Source: UBA583 sp964429995 (GTDB taxonomy: Archaea > Nanobdellota > Nanobdellia > Woesearchaeales > UBA583). Taken from it: 64,000 nt of DNA. Below the pieces are notes generated by a model. It saw only the letters and a program-made list of their open reading frames with translations, had not been told where the DNA came from and did not search any database. Location: contig CAYSDY010000001.1 in the NCBI GenBank assembly GCA_964429995.1, positions 281,755-345,754 of the forward strand. The letters run 5' to 3'. Each line of letters starts with the position of its first letter. Positions within the stretch are counted from its first letter, which is position 1. Of the stretch, positions 7,732-15,681 are shown piece after piece. Both the position numbers and the translations under genes were made by a program.

Positions 7732-8304
7732 ATGGCAAAAATATTGTTAATTGATATGTGTGATCCTGATTTAAAAATATTAAAAGAAGAGTTCTTAAGG
7801 CCTTATAAAGATATATTAGATAATGAAAATCAAGATTATGATGTAATTTTGTGTGTAGATATAAAAAAATGTAATTTAGAATTATATGATAAAGTTATAT
7901 TGACTGGAACAGCACTTAAGGATTTTAAATATATTAACTTTCAGGAAGATATGAACAATTTTTTTGCAAATTATAAGAAAGATTTTTTAGCAGTATGTGC
8001 AGGAGCACAATCATATTTTTCATTTCTTGGTATAGAACTTATAAAAAATGAAAGGATAGGTGCATTTAAAGTCAATATTAATGTAAAAGACATTCTGTTT
8101 CAATCAGAGGATCTAAATTTACAATATTTTCTTCATTCACTTTCTATTGAAAATCTTTGTCCTTATTTAAAATGTATTGCCACTTTAGATGATGGGTCGT
8201 GTGTTGCTTTTAAAAGCAACAGCAAAAATGCAAATCAATATTGTTTTATGTTTCATCCAGAAGTTCGTGCACAAGAGATTATCAGAAAATTTTTAAAAAC
8301 TTAA
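7732..8304 (+). CDS. Class I glutamine amidotransferase-like protein
   Basis: The 190-aa GATase1-fold protein has the nucleophile elbow VCAGAQ with C89, and the His/Glu pair in FMFHPEVR (H175, E177). The catalytic triad of class I amidotransferases is therefore present, with AGAQ in place of the usual GxGxQ. A synthase domain is absent, so it should pair with a separate partner. The gene starts 3 nt after dph6, which suggests a functional link. Its stop codon lies within the first unit of a 27-bp tandem repeat (8291-8371). Confidence 0.72.
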   Translation: MAKILLIDMCDPDLKILKEEFLRPYKDILDNENQDYDVILCVDIKKCNLELYDKVILTGTALKDFKYINFQEDMNNFFANYKKDFLAVCAGAQSYFSFLGIELIKNERIGAFKVNINVKDILFQSEDLNLQYFLHSLSIENLCPYLKCIATLDDGSCVAFKSNSKNANQYCFMFHPEVRAQEIIRKFLKT

Positions 8305-8371
8305 AAATCGGATAGATTTTAAAAACTTAAAAATCGGATAGATTTTAAAAACTTAAAAAATTGTATAATTT
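8291..8371 (+). repeat. 27-bp tandem repeat, three units
   Basis: Units are 8291-8317, 8318-8344 (identical) and 8345-8371 (degenerate in its second half). Each starts TTTTAAAAACTTAAAAA. The first unit carries the stop codon of the upstream gene. The repeat probably arose by slippage; there is no spacer, so it is not a CRISPR. Confidence 0.85.
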
Positions 8372-8375
8372 TTAA

Positions 8376-9011
8376 GTGGATGAAAGAACAATTATTGAAA
8401 GGAAAAAAATCTTATTTTTAAGTTCTGATTATGTAAATTGTGCAAGGTTCTTTGCACAGATCTTTAAAAAGGGTGATATTTTTTTGATTCTTGATAGAAA
8501 ATTGCCTTTTGAAATTTTTGATTTGGATAATTTTTATGTTTATAATTTTGATAAAGGGAAATATTTTGATACGGATAAAACTAAATTTTTTGATTTACTA
8601 AGTGTATATATTGATGAATTTTGTCCTGATATAATTATTCTTGATAATTTTTATAAGTTTCTTCCTGATAATTTTATTGAATTCTTAAACTTTAGGAATT
8701 CAAATATAAAAATTCTTACATTGTATCATTCTAATGATTTAACTAATTTAAATGTAAATTCGTTTGTTAATGATTTTTTAAAGCAGGATTCTTTCTTGAC
8801 AAATATATGTAGCATTTTAAAGGATAATTCGTTGCAAATTTTGGAAAAATCATATAGTACAACAATAAAAGAGCTGAAACAAAAAAAGATTCTTTTGAAA
8901 AGAGAAGATATATTGAATTTAAAAACAAGAAAGATTGTAATGAGTTATCATGAGCGAACAAAAGTTGTAAAATTATTGGTTAGGATTTGTGAATCATTGT
9001 TGTTTAAATAA
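8376..9011 (+). CDS. Hypothetical protein, possibly formyltransferase-like
   Basis: The 211-aa soluble protein starts with GTG at 8376; the ATG at 8380 is out of frame. Its N-terminal half has a Rossmann-like pattern (KILFLSSDYVNCARFFAQIF), and CPDIIILDNFYKFLPDNFIEF followed by LTLYHSN recalls the folate-dependent formyltransferase fold, where HPS is usual. The catalytic Asn/His/Asp set is not clear, so function is uncertain. It overlaps the convergent NUDIX gene by 18 nt and begins just after the tandem repeat. Confidence 0.5.
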   Translation: MDERTIIERKKILFLSSDYVNCARFFAQIFKKGDIFLILDRKLPFEIFDLDNFYVYNFDKGKYFDTDKTKFFDLLSVYIDEFCPDIIILDNFYKFLPDNFIEFLNFRNSNIKILTLYHSNDLTNLNVNSFVNDFLKQDSFLTNICSILKDNSLQILEKSYSTTIKELKQKKILLKREDILNLKTRKIVMSYHERTKVVKLLVRICESLLFK

Positions 9012-9614
9012 TAATTCTTTAAATTTTAGCATTTTAAAATCATCATTTTGGATTTGTTTTATGTATGATGTCAGCTCTTTGTTCCTAAAATTTTCATTTT
9101 GGCTTAACTTAATAAAATCATTAAAATCTACGAGCATAAGTTGTATTTTTTCTCCATTAGTATCTATCACATTATTAATTTGTTTAGGATTTTTTGTTAT
9201 ATAAAGATAAAATGTTCTTATTACTTTTGATCCAAGAGAATTTTTTTTAAATAGTACTAAATTGTCTGCTTTATAACCTGTTTCTTCAAAAAACTCTCTT
9301 TTTGCTGCATCTTTTGGACTTTCGTTATCATCAACATTACCACCTGGCAAGGAAATCTTGTATTTTTTAAAATGTGGTTGTAATTCTTTTATAAGAATTA
9401 TCTTATCGTTTACAGTTGCTAGAACTTGAACATTATCGTTTCTTTTGGCTATTTCAAAAATTTGAATACTACCGTCAAACATTTTTTGTTCCCATTGATA
9501 TATTTTAAAAATTTTTCCTTCAAATACAAGTTTTGCATATTTGGGTAATTGTTCCATATGTATTATTAATTTAGCAATCTTTTTAAAATCTTTCTTTAAA
9601 CACGTATTAGTCAT
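8994..9614 (-). CDS. NUDIX hydrolase
   Basis: The 206-aa protein contains a complete Nudix box at about residues 92-114 (GNVDDNESP...REFFEETGY, matching GX5EX7REUXEEXGU), preceded by ISLPGG. The arrangement resembles ADP-sugar or ADP-ribose pyrophosphatases, hydrolysing nucleoside diphosphates linked to X. An internal ATG at 9557 (residue 20, MEQLPK) may be the true start, because the first 19 residues look unlike the family. The 3' end overlaps the convergent gene. Upstream (9615-9861) I see no gene. Confidence 0.85.
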   Translation of the reverse strand: MTNTCLKKDFKKIAKLIIHMEQLPKYAKLVFEGKIFKIYQWEQKMFDGSIQIFEIAKRNDNVQVLATVNDKIILIKELQPHFKKYKISLPGGNVDDNESPKDAAKREFFEETGYKADNLVLFKKNSLGSKVIRTFYLYITKNPKQINNVIDTNGEKIQLMLVDFNDFIKLSQNENFRNKELTSYIKQIQNDDFKMLKFKELLFKQQ

Positions 9615-9861
9615 ACTGTGGATGTCAACCTTATCCGTTAAATAGCGAATGTTCTAGTAGGTAAGGATTTTAAATATGGGATTTTGAAACTAATCGAGAA
9701 ACTAACTGCCTAAAATTGATTTGTAAATTGAAGCCAGTAGTCAAGATGGGGGAGTATAAATTTGAAACGAGCCTGTAAATAGCTCTCTAAAATTTATAGT
9801 AGTCATATTGAAACGCAGTCTTAGACGTATTCTTTAAAATGAAGAATGGACACATAAAAAA

Positions 9862-10023
9862 ATGATTTTGAAAAATGAAGCTAAAGGTATAACTTTTAAT
9901 AAAGGTTCTGCAAGAGTTTTAGAAAAAGCAGGTTATACTTTAGAAGGCATTCATAAAAAAGAATTGTGTAAACATGGTGTTCACTTAGATAATATGTGTT
10001 GGGCTATAGTTGGTAAAAGATAG
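9862..10023 (+). pseudogene. GNAT acetyltransferase C-terminal remnant
   Basis: A 53-codon frame reads FNKGSARVLEKAGYTLEG and ends CWAIVGKR. This is the C-terminal acetyl-CoA-binding end of a RimJ/RimL-type GNAT acetyltransferase, where NxxSxrvLEKaGf.lEG is diagnostic. The N-terminal two-thirds is missing, and nothing recognisable remains in 9615-9861. I call it a decayed fragment. It lies next to a frameshifted toxin gene, so this patch looks like a small graveyard. Confidence 0.7.
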
Positions 10024-10051
10024 TTTTTTAAATATTTGATCTTATAAATAC

Positions 10052-10234
10052 ATGATATCAGATACTATAAATATAGACAGAAATGAGTTAAGTAATTTAA
10101 TCCGAGGAATTGTTAGGGAAGAACTAAATAAAATTGGAGAGATGTCTTTAGATGAACAAAAAGAATTAGAGTGTTTATATGGAGATTCTTTAGAGAAAGA
10201 CGATTATAATAAAGAAGATTGTGTAAGACTTTAA
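10052..10234 (+). CDS. Putative antitoxin of a RelBE-type pair
   Basis: The 60-aa acidic protein begins MISDTINIDRNELSNLIRGIVREEL, matching small archaeal antitoxins that pair with RelE toxins: a beta strand plus helix, then an acidic tail. The toxin frame starts one base after its stop. The assignment is by size, composition and neighbour rather than a strong motif. If the toxin is broken, the antitoxin may be a relic. Confidence 0.55.
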   Translation: MISDTINIDRNELSNLIRGIVREELNKIGEMSLDEQKELECLYGDSLEKDDYNKEDCVRL

Positions 10235-10235
10235 A

Positions 10236-10498
10236 ATGTATGATATTGATGCAAAAAAGAAAGTTAATATTTTTTTGAATCTCTTAAAAATTAAGAAGAA
10301 ATCTATTCTAGGTTGAAAGAACTTAAAAAGTTTAAAACTAATGAAAAATTAAACATAGATATAGAGAGATATAAAGGCAGAAACAATAATCTATTTCGGT
10401 TAAGAATTGGTGAAGTTAGATTTATTTTTGAAGTTTTTGATAAAGAAAAAATCATATATGTTAAACTTGCAGATTATGGAGGAAAAGTGTACAAATAA
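10236..10498 (+). pseudogene. relE: RelE-family toxin, frameshifted
   Basis: The N-terminal frame (ATG 10236, MYDIDAKKKVNIFLN) runs to a TGA at 10314-10316. The rest (RLKELKKFK, NLFRLRIGEVRFIF, LADYGGKVYK) is in another frame from about 10295 to 10498. Adding one base near 10295 (within AAGAAGAAA) fuses them into a normal 87-aa RelE/ParE-fold toxin. RelE toxins cleave mRNA in the ribosome. As written the gene is broken, either really or by a sequencing error. The antitoxin candidate is directly upstream. Confidence 0.72.
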
Positions 10499-10601
10499 TT
10501 TCTTTTTTATTATTTCAAAATTTCTTTTTCTATCGGCTCGTTACTGTTTTGCAGGTTCCATTAAATTTTGTTAGCACCTTACAAAACTTCTCCAAATTTC
10601 T

Positions 10602-10630
10602 GATGTTAAAGCATCCGAATTCTTAACATC
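10602..10630 (+). other. Inverted repeat upstream of dys
   Basis: GATGTTAA (10602-10609) pairs perfectly with TTAACATC (10623-10630). A near-direct repeat, TGATGTTTAGCATC, follows at once. The 215-nt interval 10499-10713 has no gene; these repeats could be a terminator for the toxin locus or a regulatory site. Confidence 0.4.
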
Positions 10631-10713
10631 TGATGTTTAGCATCTACAGACTGAACAATGCGTTTTAAACAGTATGTTTTTAAATATTAAATAGTTCTTT
10701 AATCATTTAGGTA

Positions 10714-11739
10714 ATGAAAAAATTAAAAGATGATGATGTTGGTTTGCAGAAAAAAAACATATTGAAAACTTCTAAAACACTTGATAATTGGCCAGTTATT
10801 GAAGGATATAATTTTGAAGAAAATTTTGATTTTGAAAAATTTATGAATTCTTATGTTAGAACAGGTTTTCAGGCTACAAATTTAGGAATTGCTATTGATG
10901 TAATTAAAGAAATGCGAAAAAATAATGCAAAAATATTTTTGGGTTTTACTTCTAATATGATATCTTGCGGATTAAGAGAGAGTATAAAATATCTTGTGAA
11001 AAATAATTTTGTTCATGTGTTATCAACGACAGGTGGAGGTATAGAAGAAGATATAATAAAATGTTTCAAACCATTTGTTTTGGGCGATTATAGAGCAAGA
11101 GGGGATGTTTTGTTAGATGAGGGTATCAATAGGACAGGAAATATCTTTTGTCCTAATGATAGGTATATTTATTTTGAACGTTTTATGAATCCATTTCTTC
11201 AAAGACTTTATGATATGCAAAAAAAAAGAGAAAAAATTATAGATATTGTTGAATTTGTTTATGAACTTGGACATGAATTGGAACTTAATAATGTTGAGAA
11301 GAGAGAGGAAAGTTATATTTTTTGGGCTTATAAAAACAAGATAAATATGTATTGTCCTGCATTGCTTGATGGAAGTATTGGAGATATGATATATTTTTTT
11401 AAAAAAAATAATCCTGATTTTAAGATAGATACAAGTGATTATATAGTAAGTGTTAATGATGAGGCGTTATATTGTGAAAAAATGGGAATGATCTGTCTTG
11501 GAGGAAGTGTTCCTAAACATCTTATTGCAAATGCTGGTTTATTTCGTGAAGGAATAGAGTATGCAGTATACATAAATACAGGACTTGAAATGGAAGGATC
11601 TAATGCTGGTGCAACTGTTGATGAAGCTGTTAGTTGGGGTAAAATAAGAAAGGATGCTAAAAGCGTTAAAGTTGAATGCGAAGCTACATTGGTTTTTCCA
11701 CTCCTTGTTGCTATGTGTTTTAAGTTTTTTAACAACTAA
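10714..11739 (+). CDS. dys: Deoxyhypusine synthase
   Basis: The 341-aa protein matches archaeal/eukaryotic deoxyhypusine synthase, which moves the aminobutyl group of spermidine to a lysine of aIF5A in an NAD-dependent reaction. Visible motifs are GFTSNMISCGLRE, LSTTGGGIEED, PALLDGSIGDM and EGSNAGATVDEAVSWGK, the last holding the catalytic lysine (about K310). Length is normal. It stands alone, followed after 68 nt by a small lipoprotein gene. Confidence 0.95.
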   Translation: MKKLKDDDVGLQKKNILKTSKTLDNWPVIEGYNFEENFDFEKFMNSYVRTGFQATNLGIAIDVIKEMRKNNAKIFLGFTSNMISCGLRESIKYLVKNNFVHVLSTTGGGIEEDIIKCFKPFVLGDYRARGDVLLDEGINRTGNIFCPNDRYIYFERFMNPFLQRLYDMQKKREKIIDIVEFVYELGHELELNNVEKREESYIFWAYKNKINMYCPALLDGSIGDMIYFFKKNNPDFKIDTSDYIVSVNDEALYCEKMGMICLGGSVPKHLIANAGLFREGIEYAVYINTGLEMEGSNAGATVDEAVSWGKIRKDAKSVKVECEATLVFPLLVAMCFKFFNN

Positions 11740-11807
11740 ATTATTATCAACAATATTGGTTCTAAATAGCAGATGTTTTTAAATTACTAAATATAGAAAA
11801 AGTTGTT

Positions 11808-12104
11808 ATGGCTAAAAAAATGTTTTTTATGTTATCATTATTGTTGATTTTTTCTGCTTGTACAGGAACAATGGATATTGCTGATGTTAAATCTGATGAC
11901 ATGTTGGGTAACAATGTTACAGTTAAAGGAATAGTTTCTGATTTGGTTGTTATTGGTTCTTTTACTGGTTATAAGATAATTGATAGTAATGGTGATGAAA
12001 TTATAGTTTTAGGTGGTAATACTCCTGAAAAAGGGAAAAATGCAAAAATTAAAGGTATGGTTAAAAAAGCACCAATTTTGGGATATTACATAGAAAAAGA
12101 ATAA
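11808..12104 (+). CDS. Small lipoprotein with OB-fold-like domain
   Basis: The 98-aa protein has an N-terminal signal sequence ending in a lipobox (LIFSAC, Cys at about 18), then a small beta-rich domain: LGNNVTVKGIVSD, YKIIDSNGDEIIV and KIKGMVKK. The pattern resembles tRNA_anti-like/OB-fold lipoproteins that bind nucleic acid or act in envelope stress. I infer membrane-anchored, cell-surface location. mgtE starts 76 nt downstream; no functional link is evident. Confidence 0.65.
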   Translation: MAKKMFFMLSLLLIFSACTGTMDIADVKSDDMLGNNVTVKGIVSDLVVIGSFTGYKIIDSNGDEIIVLGGNTPEKGKNAKIKGMVKKAPILGYYIEKE

Positions 12105-12180
12105 AAGTTTACATATTTTTATTATGAAAATTAAAATATATGAATAATTTTATAAATGATGATGTTTAAAAATATATCAG

Positions 12181-13428
12181 ATGAGTTATTTAAGAAGTTC
12201 TCTTATCAGAAAGTATGAAACATCAAAGGATAGAAAGGCATTTTTTTATTCTCTTGGAATAAATGAGAAGGTTATAGTTCTTGAAGGAATTTCTGAAAAA
12301 TCAAGAAAAGAGTTGTTAGATTTTATTAAAGAAGATGAACTTTTGTTACTGTTTTCTCATCTTGATCCAGATGAGATTACCGATATTTTGTATTATTTTG
12401 ATGATAAGAAACAAGATAAACTTAAAGAAAAGTTGAACAAAAGATTGCAAGAAAAAGTAGATTTTCTTTTAAAATTTGCACCTGATAGTGCTGCTGGAAT
12501 AATGAGTTTGAATTTTATAATTGTTAATGAGAATTATTCTAAAAAACAGATATTAGATAAGGTAGAAAAACATGTTTCATATTCAAAAAAAGAGCCTACA
12601 ATATTGGTTGAAAACTCAACTGGAGGTTTTATGGGAGAATTACTTGTTTCTGAGTTATTTTTTGGTAAAAAAAAAGAATGTCTTAAACATTTAAAAAAGA
12701 TACCTATAATAACTTATAATGAGGATACAGAAGAAATAATAAGGGTTTTTTCAACGAATAAAAATGAAAAAATTGTAGTTCTTGATTTAAATGGCGAAAT
12801 ACTTGGGATTATACATGCAAAAGATGTTTTTAAGGTAGCACAAAAAACATATACTGAAGATTTTTATTCTGTTGCAGGTCTTGATAAAGAAGAAGATATT
12901 GCTGATACGGTTTTTGAAAAGATTAAATTTCGTTTGGGTTGGTTATTTTTAAATTTTTTTTCTTTGTTAGTTGTTGCTTTTGTTGTTTCTCTTTTTGAAG
13001 GAACAATCTCAAAATTGGTAATGCTTGCATCTTTTATGCCTGTTGTTGCTGGAATGGGTGGAAATGCTGCAACACAGACAAATGTTATAGTAATAAGAGC
13101 ATTATCTTTAGGAAAACTGCATTCAGATCTTTACAAAAAAGTTCTTATTAAAGAATTTTTGGCATCGTTGGTTAATGGATTGATTGTTGCTTTTATGGTT
13201 TTTCCATTAGCTTATTTTTTTGATTTATCATTGATGTTTGGTTTTGTTGCTGCTATGGCTGTAATAATAAATTTTATGGTGGCAGCTATTTTTGGAACTT
13301 TAATTCCACTAATACTTAAGATGTTTGGTTTTGATCCTGCTGTTGCATCAAGTGTTTTTATAACTACTTTTACTGATGTAATTGGTTTTTTCTCTTTGTT
13401 AGGACTGGCTACATTATTGCTCATATGA
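12181..13428 (+). CDS. mgtE: Magnesium transporter MgtE
   Basis: The 415-aa protein has the MgtE layout: an N-terminal superhelical MgtE_N domain (LFSHLDPDEITDIL, FAPDSAAGIMS), a CBS-like pair around residues 125-235, then a membrane domain with five hydrophobic segments. The signature VVAGMGGNAATQT, lining the Mg2+ pore, is in the second segment. Binding of Mg2+ between the N and CBS domains closes the channel in characterised homologues. Length is slightly short for the family, but all domains are represented. Confidence 0.93.
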   Translation: MSYLRSSLIRKYETSKDRKAFFYSLGINEKVIVLEGISEKSRKELLDFIKEDELLLLFSHLDPDEITDILYYFDDKKQDKLKEKLNKRLQEKVDFLLKFAPDSAAGIMSLNFIIVNENYSKKQILDKVEKHVSYSKKEPTILVENSTGGFMGELLVSELFFGKKKECLKHLKKIPIITYNEDTEEIIRVFSTNKNEKIVVLDLNGEILGIIHAKDVFKVAQKTYTEDFYSVAGLDKEEDIADTVFEKIKFRLGWLFLNFFSLLVVAFVVSLFEGTISKLVMLASFMPVVAGMGGNAATQTNVIVIRALSLGKLHSDLYKKVLIKEFLASLVNGLIVAFMVFPLAYFFDLSLMFGFVAAMAVIINFMVAAIFGTLIPLILKMFGFDPAVASSVFITTFTDVIGFFSLLGLATLLLI

Positions 13429-13458
13429 GCGTGTAAAAGTAAATTTTTAAATCTAAAG

Positions 13459-13468
13459 TTTTATAAAT
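13459..13468 (+). promoter_or_regulatory. TATA box for rps2
   Basis: TTTATAAAT is centred about 26 nt before the ATG at 13490, with no Shine-Dalgarno between. This is the spacing of a leaderless archaeal transcript and represents the common pattern in this window. Confidence 0.6.
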
Positions 13469-13489
13469 GTTTTATTATTCATTAATGCT

Positions 13490-14086
13490 ATGGACGAAAA
13501 TACAACCCTTGTACCTGTTGAGGATTATTTGACAGCAGGAGTACATATTGGAACAAAGTATCAGAATGGATTTAGTAAGAAATACATTCATAAAGCAAGG
13601 GCTGATGGTTTGAAAATTATTAATACTGCTGATGTTGATGAAAAGCTAAAGGTATTGATTAATTTTCTTTCAAAATACGAACCATCAGAATTTGTTGTTA
13701 TGGGAAGGCGTGAAAATGCAAAAAGGCCTATTGGAATGTTTTCTAAATTGGTTGGATGTGATGTATTTACGGGAAGATATCTGCCAGGTAAGTTAACAAA
13801 TGTGGAACTAGAGGATTTTAAAGAGTACAAAGTTGCAATAGTTTGTGATCCTTTAACAGACAAAAACATATTAAATGAGGCATTTGATAGAGGAGTTGTT
13901 ACAGTTGGTTTTTGCGATACAAACAATAAGTATTCAAAACTTGATCTTGTAATTCCTATAAACAATAAAGGAAAAAAATCCTTAGGGTTGGCATTTTTTC
14001 TTTTGGCAAAACATTATCTTGCTAACAGAGGCATTTTACCAGAAAAAGATTTTAAATATACATTGGATGATTTTTCCGATGAATAA
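13490..14086 (+). CDS. rps2: 30S ribosomal protein S2
   Basis: The 198-aa protein is archaeal/eukaryotic-type S2 (uS2). It has LTAGVHIGTKYQNG near the N-terminus, ADGLKIINTADVDEKL, GRYLPGKLTN and VCDPLTDKNILNEA, with the IPINNKGKKSLGLAFFLLA C-terminal part. It lies at the head-platform junction of the small subunit. It is preceded by a leaderless-type promoter and followed by tRNA-Pro 32 nt downstream. Confidence 0.95.
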   Translation: MDENTTLVPVEDYLTAGVHIGTKYQNGFSKKYIHKARADGLKIINTADVDEKLKVLINFLSKYEPSEFVVMGRRENAKRPIGMFSKLVGCDVFTGRYLPGKLTNVELEDFKEYKVAIVCDPLTDKNILNEAFDRGVVTVGFCDTNNKYSKLDLVIPINNKGKKSLGLAFFLLAKHYLANRGILPEKDFKYTLDDFSDE

Positions 14087-14117
14087 ATAAAAACACTTTT
14101 ATGTGTTTGAAACAAGT

Positions 14118-14191
14118 GTGGCTGTGGTGTAGTCTGGCTATCATCGGGCGTTTGGGACGCCTGGACCGCGGTTCAAATCCGCGCAGCCACG
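14118..14191 (+). tRNA. tRNA-Pro (anticodon TGG)
   Basis: Acceptor GTGGCTG pairs with CAGCCAC. The anticodon stem GGGCG/CGCCT encloses loop TTTGGGA with TGG at 34-36, and the T-arm carries GGTTCAAATCC. No CCA is encoded and no intron is seen. Confidence 0.93.
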
Positions 14192-14259
14192 TTAAATTCT
14201 AATTGTTTGATTTTACTAATTGAGAAATATTTATATAAATTATATGTTTGCTTGTTTTT

Positions 14260-14733
14260 ATGGATGATAATTTTTTTATGAAAATTGCAAATAATCAAGC
14301 TCTAAAAGGAATGATTAAGGGAGATGGAGGACCATTTGGTGCAGTTATTGTTAATTCTAATACTGGAAAGGTAATTGCTAAATCACATAATAAGGTTTTA
14401 TCAAGTAACGATCCTACAAATCATGCAGAAATGGTTGCAATAAGGCTTGCTTGTAAAAAATTGGGAAGGTTTGATTTATCAGACTGTGTCATTTATTCAT
14501 CTTGTGAACCATGTCCTATGTGTTTTTCTGCAATTCACTGGGCAAAAATTTCAAAACTTTATTATGGTTGTACAAGAAATGATGCATCAAATATAGGTTT
14601 TGATGATAAATTTATATATGATGTGATAAAAGGGAGTGCTAAAGATAACCTTAAATCTTTAAATTTAGGCAGAGAAGATGCTTTGAAAGTTTTTGAAGAA
14701 TTTAAAAAAAAGGATGATAAAAAAATGTATTAG
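14260..14733 (+). CDS. Nucleoside/base deaminase (guanine deaminase-like)
   Basis: This CDA-fold zinc deaminase has the HAE motif (TNHAEMVAIRLA) and PCxxC motif (SSCEPCPMCFSAI) that bind zinc and hold the catalytic Glu. The following KLYYGCTRNDASNIGFDD matches the small guanine deaminase/TadA-like group of about 155 aa. I start at ATG 14260, giving 157 aa; an in-frame TTG at 14248 adds four residues. It probably deaminates guanine to xanthine or a related base. The gene converges on dut with 3 nt between. Confidence 0.87.
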   Translation: MDDNFFMKIANNQALKGMIKGDGGPFGAVIVNSNTGKVIAKSHNKVLSSNDPTNHAEMVAIRLACKKLGRFDLSDCVIYSSCEPCPMCFSAIHWAKISKLYYGCTRNDASNIGFDDKFIYDVIKGSAKDNLKSLNLGREDALKVFEEFKKKDDKKMY

Positions 14734-14736
14734 ACA

Positions 14737-15264
14737 TTATTTATTAGAACTTCCTAATTTTCCGCCTTGTCTTTCTGTTTCAAGATTTAAATCACTAATT
14801 GATTCTACTTCATCTATTTCTATGTGTGGAGAATATATAAGACCACCTTGTGCTATTGCTTTTTTTTGGGGATAAAGGGTTATATCTTGATCATTTATAC
14901 CATTTATTTCTTCTTTAAAATTCTGTTTTATTTCTTCAATGTTTTCATCGCTTATTATTATTAATTTATTGCTTGTATTATTTATTGCAATAAAACATTC
15001 TCCACGGTATCCACTATCTATTACTCCGCATCTTAAGGCTATACCTTTAGATCCTGTAGATCCTCTCTCAAAAACTCTAAATGTCCAATCAATGGGGAAT
15101 TCTATTGCAAGACCTATTGATATTAATTTTATATCTCCTGGTTTTAAAAACAATGCTTTTTCATCATAACATCCGTATAAGTCAAAAAATCCATCTTCTA
15201 CTCGTTTGGTTGGAATTATTGCATTTTCTTTTAACTTTGTAACTTTAAGATAAGGTTTTTCCAT
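14737..15264 (-). CDS. dut: dUTPase / dCTP deaminase-family nucleotidohydrolase
   Basis: The 175-aa trimeric dUTPase-fold protein shows ERGSTGSKGI (motif 2-like), LRCGVIDSGYRGE (motif 3 with the catalytic Asp) and the glycine-rich C-terminal ERQGGKLGSS (motif 5, which closes over the nucleotide). It should hydrolyse dUTP to dUMP and pyrophosphate. The family also includes dCTP deaminases; the intact motif 5 favours dUTPase. It is convergent with the deaminase gene, making a local pair of nucleotide-metabolism genes. Confidence 0.85.
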   Translation of the reverse strand: MEKPYLKVTKLKENAIIPTKRVEDGFFDLYGCYDEKALFLKPGDIKLISIGLAIEFPIDWTFRVFERGSTGSKGIALRCGVIDSGYRGECFIAINNTSNKLIIISDENIEEIKQNFKEEINGINDQDITLYPQKKAIAQGGLIYSPHIEIDEVESISDLNLETERQGGKLGSSNK

Positions 15265-15384
15265 AATTATTTTAATTTATTCTTATTTATTAATGTTTTT
15301 GATTTTTAATAATAATGAAGGATTAGTATTTTTTATGAATTATCTATTGATTAAATTTTTAAAATAAAGAAACTTGTGTTTATT

Positions 15385-15681
15385 ATGTCTAGTAAGTATA
15401 ACATAAGTGAAGTATATGATTATGAAATTTTGAAAATAATTGAACTTGTAAATAAAAAGAAATATAGTATGGTTCTTTTACAGTTTCCTGATGGACTTAA
15501 AAATAATGCTGGTAGAATTGTTGATTTTTTAAGGGAAGAAACTAAGGCAGAATATTTTATATATTTTGGAACATGTTATGGAGCATGTGATTTACCGATG
15601 CATTTGTCAAGTTTAGGTTTTGATTTATGTATTCAGTTTGGACATAGTGAGTTTGTTAAAAATAGTGAAATTATTTGGTAA
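15385..15681 (+). CDS. dph2: Diphthamide synthase Dph2, N-terminal part (frameshifted)
   Basis: This frame encodes the N-terminal domain of archaeal Dph2: LLQFPDGLK, then YFGTCYGACDLP with the first iron-sulphur cysteine, and a GHSEFVK strand. It stops at TAA 15679-15681 while the rest continues in another frame from 15675. I start at ATG 15385; an in-frame GTG at 15376 adds three residues. Adding one base in the T-run near 15674-15677 would restore a single ~340-aa protein. Dph2 is a homodimeric 4Fe-4S enzyme that moves the 3-amino-3-carboxypropyl group of SAM to EF2 histidine. Confidence 0.8.
   Translation: MSSKYNISEVYDYEILKIIELVNKKKYSMVLLQFPDGLKNNAGRIVDFLREETKAEYFIYFGTCYGACDLPMHLSSLGFDLCIQFGHSEFVKNSEIIW

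Noticed and set aside
8291..8371. Possible CRISPR array
   Set aside because: The 27-bp units abut without spacers and no cas gene is present anywhere in the window.
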